Shown in pieces: positions 5,654 to 11,894 of a stretch of 11,894 bases of DNA (its first letter is position 1; the number at the start of each line of letters is the position of its first letter). The position numbers and the translations under genes were made by a program. The notes under the pieces are model-generated. The model saw only the letters and a program-made list of their open reading frames with translations. It made no database searches and was not told the origin of the DNA. This DNA is from Chloroflexia bacterium (GTDB taxonomy: Bacteria; Chloroflexota; Chloroflexia; Thermomicrobiales; JALYUS01): assembly GCA_025928215.1 (NCBI GenBank), contig JAICJW010000107.1, positions 1 to 11,894 of the forward strand, written 5' to 3'.

Positions 5654-7396
5654 ATGACTGACCACCAGATCATGAGCCGACGCCGTTTCCTCACTGCCAG
5701 TGCCGCGACCGCAGGCGTGATGATCCTCGCGGCCTGCGGCGGCCAGGAGCCGACACCGCAGGCGTCACAGGCAACGGGTAACACAAGCGCCGCCCCGACG
5801 GCGGCACCGCCCACAGCTGCCGCCGCGACGAGTGCGCCGGCAATCACGGCTGCAAGCGCGAGCACGACATCGTCGTCCGCCGCCGCTCCCACGGCAACGG
5901 GAGCCGCCGCCGCAACGAACATTAAAAAGGGCGGCACGATCAAGGTCGCGATGATCGGCGAGCCGCCGTCGGTCGCGGACGCCATGTTCACGACGACCAC
6001 GGTGACGTCGGATATCACGCGCCAGATCTATGAGGGGCTTTTCACGAAAGACGCCAAGTTCGGGGCGAAGCCGATGCTCGTGGATAGCTACACACTCAGC
6101 CCCGATGGCCTCCACTACGAGTTCATGCTGCGCAAGGGGATCAAGTTCCACAATGGCAAGGATTTCACATCGGCCGATGTCATCGCCTCGCTGAAGCGTT
6201 GGGCGTTAATGACCGGGCGCGGCCAGATAATCTTCGCGCGACTGGCCGATGCCGGCGTGCAGGCGAAAGCCCCCCTGACGGTGACGATGGACTTCAAACA
6301 GCCGACCGGGGTGCTCCTGAGCTTCCTCTCCGAAGTTGAAGCCTTCGTCATGCCGGAGGAGGTGGCGACGGCCGTCGGCAAGAACAAGATTAGCGACGAT
6401 AAGATCATCGGTACCGGCCCGTTCATGTTCAAAGAACATCAGGTCGACAAGATCATCCGGCTTGTCCGCTACGATGGCTACCAGCCGCGCAGCGAAACGC
6501 CGGATGGATGGTCGGGGCGGAAGGTGGCATACATCGACGAGTTGCAGGTCCTGCCCGTCTCCGATGTCACGGTGGCGAGCAACGGCGTCACGACCGGCGA
6601 ATATCAGTACGCGCCGACCGTCGATAACAACCAGTACCGCACATTCCAGAACACGCCGAATGTCAAGGCGCTCGTCCTCAAGCCGGGAGGCTGGCTCGCC
6701 GTCAACTACAACAAGAAGCAGGGCATCTTCACCGATAAGCGCATCCGACAGGCGGTCGGACTCTGCTTCGATTGCCAGGAGGCGCTGATTGCCGCGTATG
6801 GCCAGAAGGAACTGACACGGCTCGACCCGGGGATCGCCGCCCCGGAGACGATCTGGAATAGCCAGGCCGGGAGTAACATCTACAACCACAAAGATCCGGA
6901 GGCGGCGAAAGCCCTCCTCAAGGACGCGGGATACAATGGACAAACGGCGCGCTGGTTGACGACCAAGGATTATCCCTACCACTACAATACGGCCGCCTAC
7001 ATCAAGCAGCAGATGGAAGCGATCGGGATGAAGGTCCAACTCGATGTCTACGATTGGGCCACCGTCGTCCAGCAGCGGGCGAAGCCAGAAGTCTGGGACA
7101 TGATTATCGTCGGATTGTCCGGAGCGACCCATCCGGCACAGCAACTGATCAACGACAAGACCTGGCCAGGGTTCTGGGACAACGCCGATAAGGACCAGTT
7201 GGTCGCCCAGATGGTGATGGAATCCGACCCGCAGAAGCTGAAGCAAACCATCGATGCGTATCAGGCGCTGGTCTACGCGGAGCAGCCACTCACGAAGATC
7301 GGCGACAGTTTCAGCTTGTCGCTCATCCGCGATGAGGTCCAGGGCTTTACCAATGTCCTCGGCTGGTTCTTCTGGAATACGGGCCTGAGCTCGTAA
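5654..7396 (+). CDS. ABC transporter family 5 solute-binding lipoprotein, Tat signal (580 aa)
   Basis: This is the extracytoplasmic substrate-capturing part of a peptide/nickel/opine-type importer. The N-terminus has a twin-arginine motif, SRRRFL (8-13), a hydrophobic stretch, and a lipobox LAAC with Cys28 as the lipid-anchored residue. A low-complexity linker rich in Ala, Thr, Ser and Pro (about 30-88) tethers the domain to the membrane. The binding domain (about 93-560) carries family landmarks: GGTIKVAM, the YEGLFTKD and SPDGLHYEFMLRKGIKFHNG blocks, the ADVIASLKRW helix, and IIGTGPFMFKEH. GAGGAGAG precedes the ATG; an internal ATG at 5672 would also keep the Tat motif. Two permease genes follow after 58 bases. 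Family 5 proteins bind peptides, sugars, opines and other compounds, so the substrate cannot be named. Confidence 0.95.
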   Translation: MTDHQIMSRRRFLTASAATAGVMILAACGGQEPTPQASQATGNTSAAPTAAPPTAAAATSAPAITAASASTTSSSAAAPTATGAAAATNIKKGGTIKVAMIGEPPSVADAMFTTTTVTSDITRQIYEGLFTKDAKFGAKPMLVDSYTLSPDGLHYEFMLRKGIKFHNGKDFTSADVIASLKRWALMTGRGQIIFARLADAGVQAKAPLTVTMDFKQPTGVLLSFLSEVEAFVMPEEVATAVGKNKISDDKIIGTGPFMFKEHQVDKIIRLVRYDGYQPRSETPDGWSGRKVAYIDELQVLPVSDVTVASNGVTTGEYQYAPTVDNNQYRTFQNTPNVKALVLKPGGWLAVNYNKKQGIFTDKRIRQAVGLCFDCQEALIAAYGQKELTRLDPGIAAPETIWNSQAGSNIYNHKDPEAAKALLKDAGYNGQTARWLTTKDYPYHYNTAAYIKQQMEAIGMKVQLDVYDWATVVQQRAKPEVWDMIIVGLSGATHPAQQLINDKTWPGFWDNADKDQLVAQMVMESDPQKLKQTIDAYQALVYAEQPLTKIGDSFSLSLIRDEVQGFTNVLGWFFWNTGLSS

Positions 7397-7411
7397 CCAT
7401 ACCTGCCTGCC

Positions 7412-7434
7412 GGCCCTCGTTGCGTCGCGGGGCC
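7412..7434 (+). repeat. Short inverted repeat between binding protein and permease genes
   Basis: GGCCC (7412-7416) can pair with GGGCC (7430-7434) in the 58-base gap after the binding protein. Hairpins at this place in transporter operons often stabilise the upstream message, but a five-pair stem in GC-rich DNA may be chance. Confidence 0.25.
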
Positions 7435-7454
7435 ACGATCCGACCGGAGGGACC

Positions 7455-8399
7455 ATGTTCGCGTACACCGTCCGTCGCGTCCTCCTCGCCATCCCAGTCA
7501 TGCTCATCGTCGCGACGGGCGTGTTCCTGCTGCTGCACTTCGCGCCGGGCGATCCGGCGGGCGTAATCCTCGGCTCCGATGCCTCAGAGCAGCAGCGGCT
7601 GGACCTCCGGCACCAACTGGGGTTGGACGCCCCGGTGCCGGTGCAGTATGTCCGCTGGCTCGGCGGCGCCCTGCGCGGTGACCTCGGGACGTCAATCTTC
7701 CTGGACGAACCCGTCACGAAGGCGCTCTTCGAGCGTGCCCAGCCGACAGTCCTGCTCGGCGTATTGTCCCTCGTGGTCGCGCTCTTCCTCGGCATACCGA
7801 TGGGGATGTTCGCCGCCTACCGACGGGGATCGTGGCTCGATCTGGGCACCATGGGCGCGGCGGTCGTCGGCATGGCGACCCCGACCTTCGTTCTCGGACT
7901 CCTGCTGATCTTCGTCTTCGCGGTCAAGTTGCGCTGGCTGCCGGTAGCGGGATACCAGCCGCTCTCGACCGGTGTGTGGTCGTCGCTGCGCTACCTGATC
8001 CTGCCGGCGATCACGCTCGGGGCTGCGCAGTCCGCATTTCTCGCCCGGATGACGCGCTCGATGATGCTCGAGGTGCTGAATCAGGACTACATCCGCACCG
8101 CGCGGGCGAAAGGTCTCGTCGAACGATCCGTGCTCTTAAGGCACGCGCTGCGCAATGCGTTCACCCCCCTGCTGACGATCATCGGGCTGATGTTCGCCGC
8201 ATTGCTCGGCGGGACGGTCGTGACCGAGACGATCTTCAACATCCCGGGCATGGGGCGTTTATTGATCCAGGCGGTCAGTCGGCGCGATTTCCCGCTTGTG
8301 CAGGGTGCGGTGCTGATCATCGCGGCAATTTATGTGCTGATCACCCTCCTCATCGATCTACTCTATGGCTTCATCGACCCACGCGTGCAGCGCACATGA
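7455..8399 (+). CDS. ABC transporter permease, DppB/OppB type (314 aa)
   Basis: This is the first of two inner-membrane channel subunits of the peptide-type importer. A transmembrane helix starts at once (residues about 9-29) and is followed by the periplasmic loop signature LHFAPGDPAG and LRHQLGLDAPVPVQYVRWL, characteristic of DppB-like permeases, then five more hydrophobic segments. The cytoplasmic coupling loop that docks on the ATPase is in DYIRTARAKGLVERSVLLRH. The C-terminal part, ending in a helix and then YGFIDPRVQ, is also typical, and the length is normal. CGGAGGG lies before the ATG. The stop TGA overlaps the ATG of a 24-codon ORF as ATGA, pointing to translational coupling downstream. 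The ATPases it needs are not in this window. Confidence 0.95.
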   Translation: MFAYTVRRVLLAIPVMLIVATGVFLLLHFAPGDPAGVILGSDASEQQRLDLRHQLGLDAPVPVQYVRWLGGALRGDLGTSIFLDEPVTKALFERAQPTVLLGVLSLVVALFLGIPMGMFAAYRRGSWLDLGTMGAAVVGMATPTFVLGLLLIFVFAVKLRWLPVAGYQPLSTGVWSSLRYLILPAITLGAAQSAFLARMTRSMMLEVLNQDYIRTARAKGLVERSVLLRHALRNAFTPLLTIIGLMFAALLGGTVVTETIFNIPGMGRLLIQAVSRRDFPLVQGAVLIIAAIYVLITLLIDLLYGFIDPRVQRT

Positions 8400-8470
8400 C
8401 GATGGATCGGTCGTCCCATGACCAAAAAGCGGCGGAGTTGAGGGAGCTGAGAAAGGCAATGAGGATATGA
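8396..8470 (+). CDS. Possible 24-residue linker peptide between the two permeases
   Basis: An ATG overlaps the stop of the upstream permease gene as ATGA, and the ORF ends in a TGA that overlaps the ATG of the next permease as a second ATGA. The peptide would be 24 residues, charged, and probably helical in its second half (KAAELRELRKAMRI). No family is recognised. It may simply be a translated spacer that carries ribosomes from one permease to the next. An in-frame open stretch of 24 codons is not rare by chance, but the exact double overlap is suggestive. No separate ribosome site is needed for the coupling. Confidence 0.35.
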   Translation: MTMDRSSHDQKAAELRELRKAMRI

Positions 8471-9381
8471 GTGGGCGATACGCGCTGAAGGGAGAAGAAG
8501 CGGCAACGAGTTTGTCCGGAGATGCGGGGACGATCGTCGCCATGCGCCCCCGCCCCCGCTCCTGGTCGACGCTGCGGAAGCACAAGGGCATCCTCGCGGG
8601 CGGGAGTATCCTCGCCGTTCTGGTCGCGGCCGCGCTCCTCGCACCCCTCATCGTCACCAACGATCCGCGGCTTATTTCCGCCTATACACACCTGCGCGCG
8701 CCGAATGCATACTACTTTTTCGGCACGGATAGCCAGGGTCGCGACGTCTATAGCCGCGTGATCTACGGCGCGCGCCTCTCGCTCTTCGTCGGCTGCTTCA
8801 CGTCGGTGACGACGCTCATCTTCGGCACGCTGATCGGGATGGTGACGAGCTACTACCGCCGTGCGGACGCGATTATCATGCGGGTGATCGACGGGATGAT
8901 GGCCTTCCCGGGGATTATCCTCGCGATCGGCATCATGGCCGTACGCGGGCCGAGCGTGGCGAATGTCATCGTTGCGCTGACGATCGTCGGCACCCCGCGC
9001 GTCGTCCGTTTGGTGCGCTCGCTGGTGCTCGGATTGCGAGAAATACCCTTCGTGGAGGCGGCGGTCGCCAGCGGCAATCCCGACGTGCGAATCATGTGGC
9101 GGCACATCCTGCCGAACATCCTCGCGCCGCTGATCGTCCAGGCGAGTATCACGTTCGCCGATGCGATCCTCGCGGAGGCGACGCTCTCGTTCCTCGGCGC
9201 CGGCGCCCCGCCGGAGATTCCCTCGTGGGGGAGTATGCTTGCCGACTCGAAGAACCTCTTGCAGCAGGCGCCCTGGACGATGTTCTTCCCGGGCGCGGCA
9301 CTTGCCCTGGCGATCTTCGGCCTCAACCTGCTCGGCGACGGCCTGCGAGACCTCCTCGATCCGCGCCTCCGCGAACGCTAG
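8467..9381 (+). CDS. ABC transporter permease, DppC/OppC type (304 aa)
   Basis: This is the second inner-membrane subunit of the importer. A soluble N-terminal stretch of about 35 residues is followed by a transmembrane helix (about 40-62), the DppC-type signature FGTDSQGRDVYSRVIYGAR, and further membrane segments. The ATPase-docking loop is in PFVEAAVASGNPDVRIMWRH, followed by ILPNILAPLI. The end, NLLGDGLRDLLDPRLR, is typical of the family. The start at 8467 overlaps the short ORF before it and is preceded by purine-rich AGAAAGG; an internal ATG at 8542 (MRPRPRSW) is a possible shorter start and would remove the poorly conserved head. The acylase gene begins only 17 bases after the stop. Confidence 0.95.
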   Translation: MSGRYALKGEEAATSLSGDAGTIVAMRPRPRSWSTLRKHKGILAGGSILAVLVAAALLAPLIVTNDPRLISAYTHLRAPNAYYFFGTDSQGRDVYSRVIYGARLSLFVGCFTSVTTLIFGTLIGMVTSYYRRADAIIMRVIDGMMAFPGIILAIGIMAVRGPSVANVIVALTIVGTPRVVRLVRSLVLGLREIPFVEAAVASGNPDVRIMWRHILPNILAPLIVQASITFADAILAEATLSFLGAGAPPEIPSWGSMLADSKNLLQQAPWTMFFPGAALALAIFGLNLLGDGLRDLLDPRLRER

Positions 9382-9398
9382 CGATAGAGGGAGACAGC

Positions 9399-11741
9399 AT
9401 GCCCATAACACAGGATGATCTGCGCGCTGCTGTCCCCGAATTGGATGGCACGCTCCGCGTTCGCGGTCTTCACGCATCGGCCGAGATCGTTCGGGACGCT
9501 ATCGGTGTGCCGCACGCGCGGGCCCAATCTGTGCATGATGCATTCTTCGCGCAAGGCTTTGTGCATGCGCAAGATCGCTTGTGGCAAATGGAGGCTGGCA
9601 GACGGGGTGCATACGGTCGCTGGTCGGAGTATGTCGGGCGGAGCGGCATCCCGCAAGATCGGGTGATGCGACGACTACGACTCCGCGAGAGCGCACAGGC
9701 GGACTATGCATCATTCAATGACGAAACACGCGCGATGCTCGATGCCTATGCGCGGGGCGTCAATGCGTTCATCGAGAGCACACCGGCGGTGCCCGTCGAA
9801 TATCGCATCGTCGGCGGCGCTCCGGAACCGTGGCGCCCGGTGGATTCATGCGCCGTCTACAAATTCCGGCACGTGATGATGGGGAGTTGGAGCCAGAAGA
9901 TCGCGCGGGCACACCAACTCCGCACAATCGGCGCGGATGCACTGATGAAGCTGCGTGCGGGAACCGAGGCACCGACCCCGATCATCACCACTGCCGATCT
10001 CGACTATCGCAGCACGGATGATCACGGCGCGGCGCAGGTCCTGAACGATGCGGAACTCGCCGGACTGGCCGAACTCTGGGCCGGTGACGCCGGGAGCAAC
10101 AACTGGGTCGTGCACGGCAGCCGCACGGCGTCCGGTGTGCCACTGCTTGCGGGCGATCCCCACCGGCAACTCGATGTCCCCAACGTCTACTACCAGAATC
10201 ATCTCACCTGCCCGGATTGGGACGTGATCGGCTTTTCGTTCCCCGGTGTCCCAGGGTTTCCGCACTTCGGCCACAACGCCCGCGTCGCCTGGGGCATCAC
10301 GCACGTCGGCGCGGATGCGCAGGATCTCTATGTCGAGCGATTCGCGCCGGGAGACCCGACGCGCTACGCGTACCAGGGGGAGTGGCGCGCCGCGGAGTGC
10401 ACCGAGGAAACGATTCTCGTGCGCGAGGCGGATCCTGTCACAGTATCCGTGACGGTCACGCAGCACGGCCCGGTGATCGTGGGCGATCCCGCGAAAGGAT
10501 ATGCGGTCGCGATTCGCGCGCTACCATTGGCGCAACCGGATGACACACTCGGGACGATCCTCCCCAGCATGCGCGCGCGATCCGTCGCGGAACTGGATGA
10601 GGCAATGCGTGGGTGGGGAGACCCATGCAACAACCTCGTCATGGCGGACGTTGACGGGGGCATTGGCTACCTCACGCGCGGGCGACTGCCGATTCGCAGC
10701 CAGGCGAATGCGTGGCTGGCGGTGCCGGGCTGGAATGGCGCGCACGAGTGGGAAGGCGAGATCCCATTCGAGGAGTTACCGCGATCGCGGAATCCTGCGG
10801 CGGGATATATCGTCAGTGCCAATAACCGCATCGTCCGTGACGATTATCCGTACTACATCGCGCTGGACTACGCGCCGGGCTATCGCGCCGAGCGCATCAA
10901 TGCGCGGTTGGCTGCGTTGCCGCACGCCACCGCTGCGGACATGGCCGCGGTCCACGCGGACAAACGTTCGCTCCCGAGTCGCGTCTACCTCCGGATGCTG
11001 CAAACCCTCGTACCAAGGGATGCGCGATCCGCGGATGCGAAAGAGCGGCTACTGGCGTGGGACGGGATCATGAGCCCCGATGCGGTTGCACCCGCGATCT
11101 TTGCCGCGTGGCGCGAGCAGATACTCGGGCTCGTCCTCGCTGGCCCGGTGCTGGCACCGCTCTTTCAGGGCGGCGGTTCCCCACGGCCCGGGCAACGGCA
11201 GGGGATGCTGACGCCGCGCGTGCGGCAATCTTTCCTCATGCTCATGGAGCACAACGATACTTCCCTGTTGGCGCCGGGTGAAACGTGGTTATCACTGCTG
11301 GCGGAGGCGCTCACCCGCGCGATGGCGTGGCTCGAAGAACAGCTTGGGCCCGACGTGAACGAATGGCGCTGGGACTGCATCCATCGGACCAGATCGACGC
11401 ACAATCTGTCCGCCGTGTTTCCCGAACTCGCATCGCTGCTCGATCCGCCATCGGTCGGCGTCGGCGGGGACGCGGACACGCCACAGGCAGGTGGCTATGG
11501 TGGCATCGAGAACAACAGCTTCCGCGTGATGGGAACGTCGGTCGCACGGTATGTCTTCGATCTCGCCGATTGGGACCGGAGCGGCTGGATTGTCCCGCTC
11601 GGCACTTCGGGGCATCCCGGGAGCCCGCATTATGCCGACCAGCGCATTGCCTGGAGCGAGCAGCGCCTTGAGCCGATGTGCTATTCGGCCGGTGCAGTCG
11701 ACCGATGCGCACAATCGCGGCAATTCCTCGAGCCCGGATGA
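9399..11741 (+). CDS. Penicillin acylase-family Ntn hydrolase without signal peptide (780 aa)
   Basis: This is an N-terminal nucleophile amidohydrolase of the penicillin G acylase / acyl-homoserine-lactone acylase / cephalosporin acylase family. The precursor is expected to cut itself before Ser233 in DAGSNNWVVHGS, giving an alpha chain of 232 residues and a beta chain of 548, with Ser233 as nucleophile. Other family landmarks are IGVPHARA near the N-terminus, the AQDRLWQME block, TQHGPV (His356), and SANNR with Asn475 (beta position 243, near the oxyanion Asn of penicillin acylase). Most characterised relatives are exported to the periplasm, but no Sec or Tat signal is visible here, so it probably works in the cytoplasm on a compound brought in by the transporter. 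GAGGGAG precedes the ATG; an open frame runs upstream to 9096, but this overlaps the permease. It hydrolyses an amide bond; acyl and amine parts are unknown. Confidence 0.93.
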   Translation: MPITQDDLRAAVPELDGTLRVRGLHASAEIVRDAIGVPHARAQSVHDAFFAQGFVHAQDRLWQMEAGRRGAYGRWSEYVGRSGIPQDRVMRRLRLRESAQADYASFNDETRAMLDAYARGVNAFIESTPAVPVEYRIVGGAPEPWRPVDSCAVYKFRHVMMGSWSQKIARAHQLRTIGADALMKLRAGTEAPTPIITTADLDYRSTDDHGAAQVLNDAELAGLAELWAGDAGSNNWVVHGSRTASGVPLLAGDPHRQLDVPNVYYQNHLTCPDWDVIGFSFPGVPGFPHFGHNARVAWGITHVGADAQDLYVERFAPGDPTRYAYQGEWRAAECTEETILVREADPVTVSVTVTQHGPVIVGDPAKGYAVAIRALPLAQPDDTLGTILPSMRARSVAELDEAMRGWGDPCNNLVMADVDGGIGYLTRGRLPIRSQANAWLAVPGWNGAHEWEGEIPFEELPRSRNPAAGYIVSANNRIVRDDYPYYIALDYAPGYRAERINARLAALPHATAADMAAVHADKRSLPSRVYLRMLQTLVPRDARSADAKERLLAWDGIMSPDAVAPAIFAAWREQILGLVLAGPVLAPLFQGGGSPRPGQRQGMLTPRVRQSFLMLMEHNDTSLLAPGETWLSLLAEALTRAMAWLEEQLGPDVNEWRWDCIHRTRSTHNLSAVFPELASLLDPPSVGVGGDADTPQAGGYGGIENNSFRVMGTSVARYVFDLADWDRSGWIVPLGTSGHPGSPHYADQRIAWSEQRLEPMCYSAGAVDRCAQSRQFLEPG

Positions 11742-11894
11742 TGCGGCGTTTTTGCCGCTCGCGGACGGTCGCCCATACGCGGGAGGATGACGACGAGGGA
11801 TAGATCACGAGCGCATACGCTTGTCGTCTCACAAAAGTGCCGGGCGCGGAACTGAAAGGACAACCCCTCTGCGGCATGAGGTTCGAGCGCCGTG

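Noticed and set aside
6206..7795. Minus-strand open frame of 529 codons
   Set aside because: It lies opposite the solute-binding protein and the start of the first permease, both of which have clear family motifs. Long antisense frames are common in high-GC DNA.
9096..9398. In-frame upstream extension of the acylase
   Set aside because: It overlaps the second permease for most of its length, has no family similarity, and a good ribosome site precedes the ATG at 9399.
11742..11894. Possible terminator or start of a next gene after the acylase
   Set aside because: The GCGGC/GCCGC hairpin at 11743-11758 has its T-run in the loop and not after the stem. ATG codons at about 11787 and 11874 lead only to a 22-codon frame and a fragment cut by the window edge, so neither can be supported.
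1..11894. CRISPR arrays, tRNA or rRNA genes
   Set aside because: No regularly spaced repeats, cloverleaf sequences or rRNA-like blocks were seen on either strand.

Overview
The window is high-GC bacterial DNA. The substrate-binding lipoprotein has a Tat-type signal followed by a long Ala/Thr/Ser/Pro linker, and the genes have GGAGG-like ribosome sites. This style suggests a Chloroflexota bacterium of the Thermomicrobia/Sphaerobacter type. That assignment rests on protein style only and is tentative.

Left part (1-1560): a small secreted protein of 79 residues is on the minus strand. Next to it is a degenerate IS5-family transposase, also on the minus strand. It carries an in-frame stop, at least one frameshift outside the normal family design, and a 293-bp hairpin-rich MITE-like insert (481-773) with 38-bp imperfect terminal inverted repeats. 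The insert splits the transposase just after its catalytic Glu motif.

Middle part (1563-3518): an SDR-family NAD(P) oxidoreductase and an IclR-family regulator are both on the minus strand, regulator first. Upstream of the regulator is a divergent control region of about 290 bp. It has two identical 17-bp imperfect palindromes, one at the predicted transcription start of each divergent promoter. This is the layout expected for a repressor that controls itself and the operon opposite.

Right part (3519-11741): six tightly spaced plus-strand genes read as one catabolic operon. They encode a LigB-type class III extradiol dioxygenase homologue, an M24 'pita-bread' hydrolase missing two of the five metal ligands, a family 5 (peptide/nickel/opine type) solute-binding lipoprotein, two Dpp/Opp-type permeases, and a penicillin-acylase-family Ntn hydrolase without a signal peptide. 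A 24-codon ORF bridges the two permease genes with ATGA overlaps at both ends. No transporter ATPase gene lies in the window.

My reading is that the locus imports an amide- or peptide-like compound, possibly with an aromatic acyl part, cleaves its amide bond in the cytoplasm and processes the products, under IclR control. The substrate cannot be told from the sequence.
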